A stretch of DNA of 64,000 nt from JBARDN01 sp050736695. GTDB taxonomy: Bacteria; Desulfobacterota; Binatia; Binatales; Binataceae. Positions 31,176 through 39,989 of the stretch are shown here, piece after piece. The DNA is taken from NCBI GenBank assembly GCA_050736695.1, contig JBOHWH010000170.1, forward strand, positions 4,958-68,957. The letters are read 5' to 3'. Numbering within the stretch: position 1 is the first letter of the stretch; every line of letters begins with the position of its first letter. Both the position numbers and the translations under genes were made by a program. The notes beneath the pieces are model-generated. The model made no database searches and had not been told where the DNA came from. It saw only the letters and a list, made by a program, of their open reading frames with translations.

Positions 31176-32069
31176 ATGCCGCAAGCCTCGGTCATAATTC
31201 CTATGTACAACAGCGCGGCCACAGCTGCGCGCGCGATCGAGAGCGCGCTCGCGCAGACGATCGGCGAGCTCGAAGTCGTGTGCGTCGATGACGGCTCGAA
31301 GGACGCTTCGGCGCGGCTCGCGCGGGGCTATGACGATCGCGTGCGCGTGATTGTCCAGAGCAATCGCGGTCCCTCGGCGGCGCGCAATGCGGGCGCGCGA
31401 GCCTCAAGCGGCGAGCTGATCGCGTTCCTCGACGCCGACGATATCCTGCGCCCGACGATGCTTGCGCGATGCGCCGATGAGCTGCGGGCGAATCGCGAAG
31501 CTGTGCTTGCGTACACCGACGCCGAGATTATCGACGCATCGTCCGGCATCCTGCGCACCTCGATCGCCGGGGCGGGCCGCGCGCATGCGCCGGCGATGGA
31601 GGATCTGCTCGCGCGCCTGTGGCCGATCGTTCCCAGCACGGCGGTTATGCGCCGCTCGGCGTTCGACGCGGCGGGCCGATGGTGCGAGGCGCTGCGCTCG
31701 TGCGAGGACGTTTATTTCTGGCTGCTCATGCGCGAACGCGGCCCGTTTTGCTATATCGCGGACCCGCTGGCCGCGAAGACGGAGGATCAACTCTTTCCCA
31801 AGGTGCTCGAACGCGACATCGGCGCGCGCGAGTTTGCCCGCCGCGTGCGCGAACGTTATGGCGCCCGCGCCGGCGGATTGCTGCGCGACTTCCGGCGGAT
31901 GAAGGCGCGTCTGCTCGAGCGTTGCGGCGCGGAAGCGATGCGCGCTGGACATTCGCGCGACGCGCGGCGATGCTTTGCGCACGCAATCGCTTATCAACCG
32001 GCGCGGATGCGCAACTACGTGAGCATGCTCAAAAGTTTTGCGGCCTCGGACGCCGGCGCGCGCAAGTGA
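31176..32069 (+). CDS. Family 2 glycosyltransferase 2
   Basis: A 297-residue GT2 enzyme. V-I-I-P-M-Y-N-S-A at about residues 6-14, C-V-D-D-G-S-K-D at about 36-43 and F-L-D-A-D-D near 85-90 are the nucleotide-sugar and metal motifs. It has the same tail type as its neighbours (A-R-R-C-F-A-H-A-I-A-Y-Q-P). ATG 31176 lies 8 bp after the sulfotransferase 2 stop. The much longer reading frame upstream is an artefact of high GC. Followed by a GTG/TGA 4-bp overlap with GT2 number 3, so translation is likely coupled. Confidence 0.87.
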   Translation: MPQASVIIPMYNSAATAARAIESALAQTIGELEVVCVDDGSKDASARLARGYDDRVRVIVQSNRGPSAARNAGARASSGELIAFLDADDILRPTMLARCADELRANREAVLAYTDAEIIDASSGILRTSIAGAGRAHAPAMEDLLARLWPIVPSTAVMRRSAFDAAGRWCEALRSCEDVYFWLLMRERGPFCYIADPLAAKTEDQLFPKVLERDIGAREFARRVRERYGARAGGLLRDFRRMKARLLERCGAEAMRAGHSRDARRCFAHAIAYQPARMRNYVSMLKSFAASDAGARK

Positions 32070-33013
32070 GTAACGCGACTTGCCCGCCACGGGTGTCGGT
32101 GGTCGTGCCGGTTTACAACGGCGCCGCGACGATCGCGGCCGCGCTCGACAGTATCCTTGGGCAGTCCTTTACCGATTTCGAGATCGTCGCGATCGACGAC
32201 GGCTCGACCGACGATTCGATCAAGGTGCTCGAGCGCTATGCTCCGCGCGTCCGCGTGCTGACTCAGAAAAACTCAGGGCCGTCGGCGGCGCGCAATCTTG
32301 GCGTCCGCAATTCATCCGGCCAGTATCTTGCCTTTCTCGACGCCGACGACATGTGGCGTACCGGGTTTCTCGAACGCACGGTCGCGGCCCTCGATAAAGA
32401 GCCGGCGAGTGTCCTCGTCTATACCGATCTCGAACTCGCCGACAGCACCGGCGTCGCGATGGGCGCGTATCTGATCGGAAAGCGCGGCGTGCCTACCGTG
32501 CAAGACATGCTCGAGCGGATGTGGCCGATCCTGCCAAGCTCGGTGATGATGCGTCGCGACGCGTTCGAGCGCGCGGGTGGATTTCCGGAAGAGTTGACCA
32601 GTTTCGAGGACGTGTATTTCTGGCTGCTCGCGCGCGAGCAGGGGAGCTTCAGCTATATCGATGAGCCGCTGGTGATGTGGCGCTTTGCGCTGTTTCCGGC
32701 GCCGCTCAAACCCGCGGGCGGGCAGGAGGCGGCAGGGCGGATCTTCGATCGGATGCTCCAGCGGCGCTATGGGGTGCGCGGGCTTGCGCATGTCGCCGCG
32801 CGCCGGCGCGCTCCGCGCAGCATCCTTGGCTATATCGGACTGCATGCGCTGAGAAGCGGCAACCAACTGGCCGCGCGGCGCGCATTTGCCGCGGCGCTAA
32901 GGACCGATCCCTGGCGGCTCAAAAGTTACTTGCGTTATGCCCGAACGTTCTTGCCGCCTACGATCGCGCGCACGCTTTCCAGCCGCCGCACGGACGAGCC
33001 GGATCGGCGATGA
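32066..33013 (+). CDS. Family 2 glycosyltransferase 3
   Basis: A 315-residue GT2 enzyme. V-V-V-P-V-Y-N-G-A at about residues 12-20, A-I-D-D-G-S-T-D at about 42-49, F-L-D-A-D-D-M-W near 91-98. The blocks L-E-R-M-W-P-I-L-P-S-S-V-M-M-R-R and E-D-V-Y-F-W-L-L are nearly the same as in glycosyltransferase 2, so these two are recent duplicates. Start GTG 32066 overlaps the upstream stop by 4 bp. The C-terminal tail (A-R-R-A-F-A-A-A-L-R-T-D-P-W) is TPR-like, perhaps a docking helix for the sulfotransferases. Confidence 0.87.
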   Translation: MSNATCPPRVSVVVPVYNGAATIAAALDSILGQSFTDFEIVAIDDGSTDDSIKVLERYAPRVRVLTQKNSGPSAARNLGVRNSSGQYLAFLDADDMWRTGFLERTVAALDKEPASVLVYTDLELADSTGVAMGAYLIGKRGVPTVQDMLERMWPILPSSVMMRRDAFERAGGFPEELTSFEDVYFWLLAREQGSFSYIDEPLVMWRFALFPAPLKPAGGQEAAGRIFDRMLQRRYGVRGLAHVAARRRAPRSILGYIGLHALRSGNQLAARRAFAAALRTDPWRLKSYLRYARTFLPPTIARTLSSRRTDEPDRR

Positions 33014-33086
33014 CAGCTTGGCACTGCGCCTGCGAGTTGTTAGCGTCGCGCCCGATGGAAAAGGAATACGAGCGCGCTATTTCGCG

Positions 33087-33992
33087 ATGAGCCCGCCTGA
33101 TCCACGGCGGCTGCCGAATTTTATCGGCGTCGGACCGCCGCGCACCGCGACCACCTGGCTCTACGAGGTCATGCGGGGACACGCGGGATTTTCAGATTTC
33201 CGCAAGGAGACCGACTTCTTCACGCGCTACTACGATCGTGGCTTCGATTGGTACCTCCAATACTTTGCAGGGTGCGGGGCTGACCTGCCGATGGGAGAGA
33301 TGTCGCCGCTGTACTTCGCCTCCGACGATGCGCGCGAGCGAATCAGCCTTGCGATTCCGCAGTGCAAAATCGTCTGCTCGTTTCGCGATCCGGTTGATCG
33401 CGCGTGGTCGCATTGGCGGCTGATGGTGCGCAATCTATGGACCAAGCTCGAATTCGAGCCTGCTGCCGGCGGCATCCGCGATATCCGCGAGTCCAGCCGC
33501 TACGGCCATTACACGGCCAAATGGATCGAAAGCTTCGGCCGGGAAAACGTTCTGCTGATGTTCTATGAAGATCTGGAGCGCGACCCGCAAGCGTTTGTCG
33601 ATAAAGTCTGCGCGTTTATCGGCGCGCCGCTATTTCCGCTGAGCGATTCTCCAGCCGCGCAAACCCGGGTTCATACCGTCCCGGCGCGTCCGCGCCATCG
33701 CCGGATCGCGCGCAACCTTCGCGATATCAGGGATTGGCTGAATGATCGCCGAATGCATCGCGCGGCGAGGATTGTCCGGCAAAGTTCGCTGTGGAGCTAC
33801 TGCTTCGAGGGCGGCCAGCCATTCAAGCGTCCGTCGGCAGAGGTTGATGCGCGAATTCGCGCGGCGATGAGGCCGGAGGTCGAGGCGCTCGAGGCAATCA
33901 GCGGACGCGACTTATCGGCATGGAAGACGGGCAGGGCGCGCGTCGAAACTCAAACGCAAAGCGCCGGCGAAGTTTCCTCCGCCGGCGCCTGA
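33087..33992 (+). CDS. Sulfotransferase 3
   Basis: A 301-residue sulfotransferase closing the array. G-P-P-R-T-A-T-T-W-L-Y at about residues 15-25, K-E-T-D-F-F-T-R-Y-Y-D-R-G-F-D-W-Y and C-S-F-R-D-P-V-D-R-A-W-S-H-W carry the PAPS-binding elements. ATG 33087 (M-S-P-P-D-P-R-R-L-P) lines up with M-S-E-H-R-R-L-P of sulfotransferase 1. The frame extends further upstream, but that part overlaps glycosyltransferase 3. The 73-bp gap before it is the largest in the array. A terminator hairpin overlaps its stop codon. Confidence 0.87.
   Translation: MSPPDPRRLPNFIGVGPPRTATTWLYEVMRGHAGFSDFRKETDFFTRYYDRGFDWYLQYFAGCGADLPMGEMSPLYFASDDARERISLAIPQCKIVCSFRDPVDRAWSHWRLMVRNLWTKLEFEPAAGGIRDIRESSRYGHYTAKWIESFGRENVLLMFYEDLERDPQAFVDKVCAFIGAPLFPLSDSPAAQTRVHTVPARPRHRRIARNLRDIRDWLNDRRMHRAARIVRQSSLWSYCFEGGQPFKRPSAEVDARIRAAMRPEVEALEAISGRDLSAWKTGRARVETQTQSAGEVSSAGA
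33961..33988. terminator. Bidirectional terminator between convergent genes
   Basis: GCGCCGGCG at 33961-33969 pairs with 33980-33988 around a 10-nt loop. It lies over the last codons of sulfotransferase 3 and is followed by TGATTTC on the plus strand and TTTGCGTTTG on the minus strand. It separates the array from the convergent sigma-54 activator gene. Confidence 0.6.
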
Positions 33993-34012
33993 TTTCAATA
34001 TAAAACCCGGCT

Positions 34013-35203
34013 TCAGGCCGAGCGCGCGGCCTTGCGCAGGTTTCGATAGGCGCGCCCCTCGCCCATTCCGTACCGATTCAGCATCCGGTAAACCGTGTAG
34101 CGCGAAACCCCGAGCAGCTCGGCGGCGCGATGACAATTGCCGTTGGCCGCCTCGAGCGCACGCATCAGGGCGATTTTCGACGCCTCACGGATTACTTCGT
34201 CGAGCGCGTAAGGCCATGCCTGCTTGTCCGGCCTCTCGATCGGCGCGGGTGCGCTCTCCATCACCTCGGCCAACGGCGCGCGGGAGCCGATCGGCGGACC
34301 TGATTCATCGGGGATGGCGCCTTCATAAACATGATCGGGTAAATCTTCGGCAATCAGCCGGTTGGATTCGGCCAGAATAACGGCGCTTTCGATCGCGTGA
34401 GCAAGCTCACGCACGTTGCCCGGCCATGGATACGCCATCAAGGCGTCGAGCGCGCGCCGCTCGATATGCGTGATCGCTTTGCCGAACAGATGGTTGTAAT
34501 GCTCGATAAAATGCGCGACGAAGGCCCCGACCGCCTCGCGCCGCTCGCGCAGCGGCGGCAGCAGGACCGCGGCGGTGTTGAGGCGGTAATACAGGTCGTC
34601 GCGAAACTCGCCGCTCTTGGTCATCGCGCGCAGATCGCGATTGGTCGCGGCGACCAGGCGGATATCAACTTTATAACTATGGGTGGATCCGACCGGCTGG
34701 ATTTCGTGCGTCTCGACCGCGCGCAACAGCTTGGGCTGGAGCTTCAACGGCAGTTCGCCGATCTCGTCTAGGAACAGGGTGCCGCCGCTGGCCGATCGGA
34801 AATAGCCAAGCGCGTCCTCGCGCGCGTCGGTGAACGCGCCCTTCACGTGTCCAAACAGTTGCGATTCGGCCAGCGAATCGACCAGGTTGGAGCAATTGAA
34901 GGTGACGAAGGGGCCGTTTGGCGTAGGTCCCAGCGTATGCAGCGCTCGGGCGACTAATTCTTTTCCGGTGCCCGATTCGCCGTGGATCAGCACGGTAGCC
35001 TTGTATGGGCTAAGCCGGGCGATCGTTTTAAGAACCTTGCGAACCTGCGCCGACCGCACCACCATTCCGCCGATTCGTTCGGAGCCTTGCGCCAGCCCGT
35101 CAAGGCTGATGCAATCGGAGCAGTTCGCTCCGGACTCGGTGCCATGATCGTGGGTCGAACCAATCTTCGCGGTGTCCGCCGCCGTGTCTCCGCTCTGACG
35201 CAT
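34013..35203 (-). CDS. Sigma-54-dependent transcriptional activator (1)
   Basis: A 396-residue bacterial enhancer-binding protein. A short N-terminal segment without a receiver or GAF domain is followed by the AAA+ domain: Walker A G-E-S-G-T-G-K-E at about residues 74-81, the L1 loop G-A-F-T-D-A (usual G-A-F-T-G-A with Asp in place of the second Gly), Walker B G-G-T-L-F-L-D-E-I-G-E-L and R-finger region. The C-terminal Fis-type HTH reads A-A-E-L-L-G-V-S-R-Y-T-V-Y-R. The AAA+ domain is almost the same as that of the protein at 57826. The lack of a sensor domain suggests control by expression level or a partner. Confidence 0.92.
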   Translation of the reverse strand: MRQSGDTAADTAKIGSTHDHGTESGANCSDCISLDGLAQGSERIGGMVVRSAQVRKVLKTIARLSPYKATVLIHGESGTGKELVARALHTLGPTPNGPFVTFNCSNLVDSLAESQLFGHVKGAFTDAREDALGYFRSASGGTLFLDEIGELPLKLQPKLLRAVETHEIQPVGSTHSYKVDIRLVAATNRDLRAMTKSGEFRDDLYYRLNTAAVLLPPLRERREAVGAFVAHFIEHYNHLFGKAITHIERRALDALMAYPWPGNVRELAHAIESAVILAESNRLIAEDLPDHVYEGAIPDESGPPIGSRAPLAEVMESAPAPIERPDKQAWPYALDEVIREASKIALMRALEAANGNCHRAAELLGVSRYTVYRMLNRYGMGEGRAYRNLRKAARSA

Positions 35204-35600
35204 CGTATGTGCCCCCCGCGGTGTCCCCGCCGCGTACCTACTTTCTGTCGCAAAGGCAGAACTACATGTTGTAGAGGAACCATATATTAAAGGCGAGTGC
35301 GGTCTGTCAAGTGCATTGGCGATATTTTATGGATTCGTTTTAGCCATGATGGGTCGTGTTTGGCACTGCCGTCGCACCCGTTTGCGACTAAAAGGACCAG
35401 TTAGCGCGTCAAATCGCGGCAGGCCTTGAATTCGCTACTTTTTTTAAGGCCCGCGGCGGATGTAAACCGACTCGCAGCCGTTCAATCCGCGACCCGAACC
35501 GCCGATGCGGATAGCTCGCGTGCCTGCAAACGGGACCTCGCACGCGGTGTCGTTCTTCTCGTCATAAACGCATCGTCAGCGTATGCCGCGCGGGCCCTGC
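35204..35600. other. Non-coding gap, 397 bp
   Basis: No gene is supported. CTACA-TGT-TGTAG at 35262-35274 is a dyad close to the sigma-54 activator start and could be an operator. TGGCAC-N7-CGCA at 35361-35376 has GG and GC 10 bp apart, as in sigma-54 promoters, but it points to the plus strand, where no gene follows. The minus-strand promoter of the activator gene should also lie here. Confidence 0.4.
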
Positions 35601-37391
35601 TCATGCTGGGACGGCCAGGCGGGCGGCGGCGGCGAGCGCGACGGGCGCGTCATCGAGCAGCAGCGAGATGGCCTCATCCTCCCGATCGCCGGCGCGTGGT
35701 GCCAGCGGATCGGAGGGGCGCAGGCGATGGTCAATCACCATTCGCGCGAGCAGCATTCGGCGGGCGTCTCCCCCGCGTGCGCCGATTTCGGCGCCCTCCC
35801 ACGCCATCAGCGCAGCGCTCGCGCAATGATAAAGCGCGCCCGCGGCCAGCCGATCGAATTTCTCGTTGCGCGGATTCCCGGCAACCTCCTCGACAAAAGC
35901 GAGTGTGCGATCAATCAGCGCGGTGATCTCTGCGCGCAACGGCTCCGGCACCGACGCCGCTTGGCTGAGCCGCGCCTTCAGCGCACGGGCCAGGTCGAGA
36001 TGGCCGCGCGCCTTGCCAACGGCGCGATTAACCACGTCGAGCGCGTTAATACTGCTGGTGCCTTCCCACAGAACTCCGATATGAGCGTCGCGGATGAGCT
36101 TTGAGTTGACCCAATCCTCGATATAGCCATTGCCGCCACGTGTCTCCATCGCGCAGGTCGCAACCCGTAAATTGTCGCGGCAGGCGCGAAATTTGAGCAG
36201 CGCCGTAAGGATGCGCATCGCGCGCTCGGCAGCCGAATCGCCGGCGCGGGCCGCGTCCATCATCACCGCGTCGAAGGCAAAGACTGAAAGCGCCTGCTCG
36301 GCCGGAACCATCGTCTTCATCAGCTGCCGACGCATTAGCGGATGCTCGATGACGGCCCTGCCGAAAGCGCGGCGATGGCGTGCGACGACCAGAGATTCGT
36401 TAAGACAGCGCCGCATCATGCCGGCGGCGCGCGCGCCATGCGACGTCCGGCTCAGGTTGACCATGTCCATCATCTGGCGCAGGCCGCGATCGATTTTGCC
36501 CAGATGGTAGGCGACCGCGCCTTCGAGCACGACCTCGCCACTGGCCATGTCGCGGGTGCCGAGCTTTTCCTTGAGGCGCGCGACTCGATAGCGGTTGCGA
36601 TCACCGTTCTCCAGATGACGCGGCATCAGAAATAGTCCCAGTCCGGCCGAACCGGCGGGCGCGTCCTCGGGACGGGCCAGGAGCAGCACGACGTCGCCGT
36701 CAACGGCTGAGCAGAACCATTTGTCACCGTAAAGGCGCCAATGGTCGCCGTCGCGCCGCGCGGTAACGGAACTGGTGCCGAGGTCGGAGCCGCCGGAACG
36801 TTCGGTCATGAACTGGGCACCCTTGAGCAGCACTTCAAGGTCCTGCGAGAGCATTCGCGGCAGATAGCGGCGTTTGAGGCTTTCGTCGGCGTACCGCTCG
36901 ACCAGCACCGCGCCGGTGTCGGTTACGTTGATCGGACACATCAGGCCAAACTCCGCCTGCGCAAACAGATACTGAAACGCGTATTTGGCAACGTAGGGCA
37001 GCGGTGCCGGCCAGCCGAGCACGCCCGGCTGATGCGACATTGCATGCATACCGAAGTCGGCGAACGCAATCCGCTCCATCTCGCGGTATGCGGGATGGAA
37101 CTCCACCCAATCATGATCGCGGCCGAAACGATCGCGCGCATGGAGCACCGGCGGATGCTTGTCGGCGAGTTCGGCGAGCTCATCAAGACGGCCGCCGGCC
37201 AACTCGCCGAGGCGATCCAGATGCGGCTCCATCGCCGCGCGCAGTTTCGGCTCCATATGGAGGTCGAGCAGATCGCGCAGGGAACGATCAATGCGGTAGA
37301 AATTCAATCCGCGGCAATCGGGGGCGACCAGTTCGGAGGGATCGGCGACGGTTTCGGAGCTGGCGCGGCGATCAATAGTGGCTGGAGCCAT
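35601..37391 (-). CDS. AidB-like acyl-CoA dehydrogenase family protein
   Basis: A 596-residue flavoprotein. The N-terminal region H-P-P-V-L-H-A-R-D-R-F-G and E-F-H-P-A-Y, then L-M-C-P-I-N-V-T-D-T-G-A, match AidB-type proteins. The FAD loop M-T-E-R-S-G-G-S-D-L-G and the C-terminal R-D-A-H-I-G-V-L-W-E-G-T-S-S-I-N-A-L-D are classic acyl-CoA dehydrogenase motifs. It may act on acyl-CoA or, like AidB, in alkylation response. It is longer than AidB (about 540) by a C-terminal helical part. ATG 37391 is chosen with AAGGAG upstream. The open frame continues across the tRNA-Lys gene, which cannot be coding. Confidence 0.85.
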   Translation of the reverse strand: MAPATIDRRASSETVADPSELVAPDCRGLNFYRIDRSLRDLLDLHMEPKLRAAMEPHLDRLGELAGGRLDELAELADKHPPVLHARDRFGRDHDWVEFHPAYREMERIAFADFGMHAMSHQPGVLGWPAPLPYVAKYAFQYLFAQAEFGLMCPINVTDTGAVLVERYADESLKRRYLPRMLSQDLEVLLKGAQFMTERSGGSDLGTSSVTARRDGDHWRLYGDKWFCSAVDGDVVLLLARPEDAPAGSAGLGLFLMPRHLENGDRNRYRVARLKEKLGTRDMASGEVVLEGAVAYHLGKIDRGLRQMMDMVNLSRTSHGARAAGMMRRCLNESLVVARHRRAFGRAVIEHPLMRRQLMKTMVPAEQALSVFAFDAVMMDAARAGDSAAERAMRILTALLKFRACRDNLRVATCAMETRGGNGYIEDWVNSKLIRDAHIGVLWEGTSSINALDVVNRAVGKARGHLDLARALKARLSQAASVPEPLRAEITALIDRTLAFVEEVAGNPRNEKFDRLAAGALYHCASAALMAWEGAEIGARGGDARRMLLARMVIDHRLRPSDPLAPRAGDREDEAISLLLDDAPVALAAAARLAVPA

Positions 37392-37507
37392 CGGACGGCG
37401 TCTCCTTAGGATGCGAGTCGCGGTAAGATCGTCCGGCGTCTGCCGCGGAATGTCAACGACAGTTGACTCCGAAACAAGTGCGGCAATTGTCTCTTGAGGA
37501 ATCTTAG

Positions 37508-37581
37508 TGAGCCGTCCGGGACTTGAACCCGGGACCCTCTGATTAAAAGTCAGATGCTCTACCAACCTGAGCTAACGGCTC
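37508..37581 (-). tRNA. tRNA-Lys (anticodon TTT), CCA not encoded
   Basis: On the minus strand the acceptor stem GAGCCGT pairs with ACGGCTC. The anticodon arm CTGAC-TTTTAAT-CAG gives TTT. The T arm CCCGGGTTCAAGTCCCGG is intact. The 3' end is followed by CTA, not CCA, unlike the tRNA-Glu in this window. Confidence 0.95.
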
Positions 37582-37707
37582 GATGCACTACTTGAGAGTT
37601 GCGATGTTTACAGGGATTCGCGTGCGTTGGAAGCCCGCGCATCCCGCCCCACACGTGGAGTAGCGCCGGCGAGTTGCGAATTCGACATTCGCTCGCCGGG
37701 TGCGTAT

Positions 37708-38382
37708 TCAGCGCCCCGCGACTGCATAGTCGGCGCTCGCCTTGGGTGCGCATCCCTCCAGGAAGATCGCGATGATCGTTTCGACTGCGACTTCGGGGGT
37801 CGCAAATTCGCGTCCGTAGCGATTGAATCCTCGCACCATCCCGAGCATCGATTCGGCCGCGAGCCGCGTATCGAGATCGGCGCGAATCGCGCCGCGCGCG
37901 ATTCCGTCGCGCAGAACATCGGAGAGCATCCGCGCCAGTTGTTTGCGCTGTTCGCGAAAATCGCGGGCCTGTGCGGGAGGGAGAGCCCTGGGATCGCGCA
38001 TCAGGGCTGCGAACTCGCGCCGATTCCAAAAGAAGAGAAGAACGTGGCGCACGATGGTCGAAATCTGTTCGCGAATCGAGGCGCTTTGGGGCAGTGCTTC
38101 GCGAATCTGCTTTTGCAGCTCGACAAAGCCCGCGATTACGACCGCCGCGTACAGCTCTTCTTTGCTGCCGAAGCGGCGATAGACGCTACCCTTGCCGACA
38201 CGGGCGCGCGCCGCGACGTGATCGATCAGCACCTGATCGAACGCTCGCTCGGCGAACAGTACGGTCGCACTCTCGAGGATCCGTTCGCGCAGGAACGGCG
38301 TCGCCGGACGGCCGCGCCGCCGGTGCCGCGGGCGCGAGGACAGGGCTGTCACGCGCGGGACTGAGATCGTTCTGGTATTCAT
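37708..38382 (-). CDS. TetR/AcrR-family regulator, divergent from mdtABC-like operon
   Basis: A 224-residue regulator. A basic N-terminal segment (R-P-R-H-R-R-R-G-R-P) is followed by the TetR helix-turn-helix (about residues 34-78; I-D-H-V-A-A-R-A-R-V-G-K-G-S-V-Y-R-R-F) and a helical ligand-binding domain. ATG 38382 (M-N-T-R-T) is preferred to 38415. It is divergent from the RND efflux genes, the classic AcrR arrangement, so it probably represses them. Its operator is not certain because the only perfect dyad nearby (38423-38442) is also a parS match. Confidence 0.9.
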   Translation of the reverse strand: MNTRTISVPRVTALSSRPRHRRRGRPATPFLRERILESATVLFAERAFDQVLIDHVAARARVGKGSVYRRFGSKEELYAAVVIAGFVELQKQIREALPQSASIREQISTIVRHVLLFFWNRREFAALMRDPRALPPAQARDFREQRKQLARMLSDVLRDGIARGAIRADLDTRLAAESMLGMVRGFNRYGREFATPEVAVETIIAIFLEGCAPKASADYAVAGR

Positions 38383-38424
38383 GCTTGGGTCTCCGAACCG
38401 ATCGCGATGCGCCATCGGCGCTAA

Positions 38425-38440
38425 TGTTTCACGTGAAACA
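38425..38440. other. parS centromere-like site
   Basis: The 16-mer TGTTTCACGTGAAACA matches the well-known ParB-binding parS consensus at every position, inside a 20-bp perfect palindrome (38423-38442). Chromosomal parS sites cluster near the replication origin. It could instead be the TetR operator. Confidence 0.75.
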
Positions 38441-38572
38441 TTTTGCGCGCTGAGGCGTCTGTGTTTTCGGGCGCAGGGGTGTCACCCTGCGCGCCGGTTG
38501 TCGCGCGGCAGCTCGATATATCTCAAATATGGACTCACAGGTCCGAAATTGCAAGAATAACAACTGCGCGTC

Positions 38573-38601
38573 GCCTCGCGAGCGCGATACGCTCGCGAGG
38601 C
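38573..38601. promoter_or_regulatory. Perfect 12-bp hairpin upstream of the efflux operon
   Basis: GCCTCGCGAGCG at 38573-38584 pairs exactly with 38590-38601 around CGATA. No T-tract follows. It may be a leader structure or a dispersed repeat. Confidence 0.4.
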
Positions 38602-38735
38602 TCTGGTCGCGCGTGTTGGGCGCAGTCCCGCAACGCACCAGGTTTCGCGCCCGATAGACCCAAGGCTTGCGCGCCGGACGCGGGTGACATGCTTCCTTTT
38701 CGAGTCGGCGGTGCCGGAGGTGTGCGTAGCAGACG

Positions 38736-39989
38736 ATGGATACCGATACTCCCGCGAGCAAACTGCAGAACCCCACGCTCGCTCCCGGACCTTCGATCCG
38801 CACTCGCAAGGTGCTGGCGGGGGTGCAGTGGTGGGTGTGGCTGGCGGGCTTTTCGATTCTGGCGATCGTCGCCTACCTGATGCTCTCGCGGCCCAGTGGC
38901 GGAGCGGCAGGACCGGCAGGCGCGAATGCGAATGCGGGTCGCGCGATGGCGCTGGTGCCGGTTACGGCAATCACTGCGAAGACCGGAGATTTGAACCACT
39001 ACCTGACCGCGATTGGCTCGGTCACCGCGTTCAATACCGTCACGCTGATGTCTCGCGTGCCCGGCGAGATCATGAAAGTAACTTTCGCCGAAGGACAGAG
39101 CGTGAAGGCGGGCGACCTGTTGGTCGAGATCGATCCGCGGCCGTATCAAATTCAGCTCGAGCAGGCCGAAGGAACTCTGGCCAAGGATCAGGCTTCGCTC
39201 ACCGACAACAAAATCCTGCTCGCGCGCGACGAAGAGCTGTTCAAGGAAGCGGTGATTGCGCGCCAGGATCTGGACAATCAGCGCGCAACCGAGGCTCAGT
39301 TCGAGGGCTCGATTATCAGCGATCAGGCCGCGGTCGATAGCGCGAAGCTCCAACTCACTTACAGCAGAATCACCGCGCCGATCAGCGGAAAGATTGGGCT
39401 CAGGCTGGTCGATCCGGGAAACATCGTCGCGATCAACCAGGGACTGATCGTAATCACGCAAGTGCAACCAATATCGGTGCGCTTCAGCATTCCGGAAGAC
39501 GATCTTCCGCTCGTCATCAACGACATGAAGACCAGTCCAAATCTTCCGGTCGAGGCTTGGGATCGCGATTTCAAGACCAAGCTCGCCGACGGCACGCTGC
39601 TCACGCTGAACAACACGATCGATCAAACCACAGGCACGATCATTCTGAAAGCGGAGTTTCAGAACCTCGATAATCTGCTGTTTCCGAATCAATTCGTAAA
39701 CGCGCGCCTGCTGGTCGGCGTCACCAAAGACGCGGTATTGATTCCGGCAGCGGCGGTGCAACGCGGCAACGCGCGCGGTTCGTATGTATTCGTCGTCCAG
39801 CCCGGCAAGATCGCACAAAAGCGGATCGTGACGATCGGCGCGACTGAGGGCGATACGGTCGCGGTTGCGGCCGGACTCGAATCCGGAGAGGTCGTTGTGA
39901 CCGACGGCGTTGACAAGCTGCGCAACGGCTCGCGCGTTGCGGTCCAGATGGCCGCGAATATCGCCTCCACCGGCGGCGGCCGGCAATGA
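38736..39989 (+). CDS. mdtA: RND efflux periplasmic adaptor (MdtA-like)
   Basis: A 417-residue HlyD/membrane fusion protein. The N-terminal tail and one transmembrane segment (about residues 31-50) anchor it. The lipoyl-like region (G-S-V-T-A-F-N-T-V-T-L-M-S-R-V-P-G-E-I) is followed by an alpha-hairpin, the second lipoyl half (I-T-A-P-I-S-G-K-I-G-L-R) and a beta-barrel domain. It bridges the RND pumps to an outer-membrane channel. Its stop overlaps the start of the next gene by 4 bp. Confidence 0.92.
   Translation: MDTDTPASKLQNPTLAPGPSIRTRKVLAGVQWWVWLAGFSILAIVAYLMLSRPSGGAAGPAGANANAGRAMALVPVTAITAKTGDLNHYLTAIGSVTAFNTVTLMSRVPGEIMKVTFAEGQSVKAGDLLVEIDPRPYQIQLEQAEGTLAKDQASLTDNKILLARDEELFKEAVIARQDLDNQRATEAQFEGSIISDQAAVDSAKLQLTYSRITAPISGKIGLRLVDPGNIVAINQGLIVITQVQPISVRFSIPEDDLPLVINDMKTSPNLPVEAWDRDFKTKLADGTLLTLNNTIDQTTGTIILKAEFQNLDNLLFPNQFVNARLLVGVTKDAVLIPAAAVQRGNARGSYVFVVQPGKIAQKRIVTIGATEGDTVAVAAGLESGEVVVTDGVDKLRNGSRVAVQMAANIASTGGGRQ

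Larger units (their letters stand above)
38383..38735. other. Non-coding gap, 353 bp, between tetR and the efflux operon
   Basis: No gene is supported. It holds a perfect 20-bp palindrome at 38423-38442 containing the parS 16-mer, and a 12-bp perfect hairpin at 38573-38601. Divergent promoters for tetR and the efflux operon are expected, but no convincing -35/-10 pair was identified. Confidence 0.6.

Noticed and set aside
35361..35376. Second sigma-54-like sequence TGGCAC-N7-CGCA
   Set aside because: Spacing fits, but it points toward the plus strand where no gene starts, and the -12 box lacks TTGC.
35601..37565. Longer 654-codon reading of the AidB-like gene
   Set aside because: It would run across tRNA-Lys at 37508-37581; the start at 37391 has a ribosome site and fits the family.
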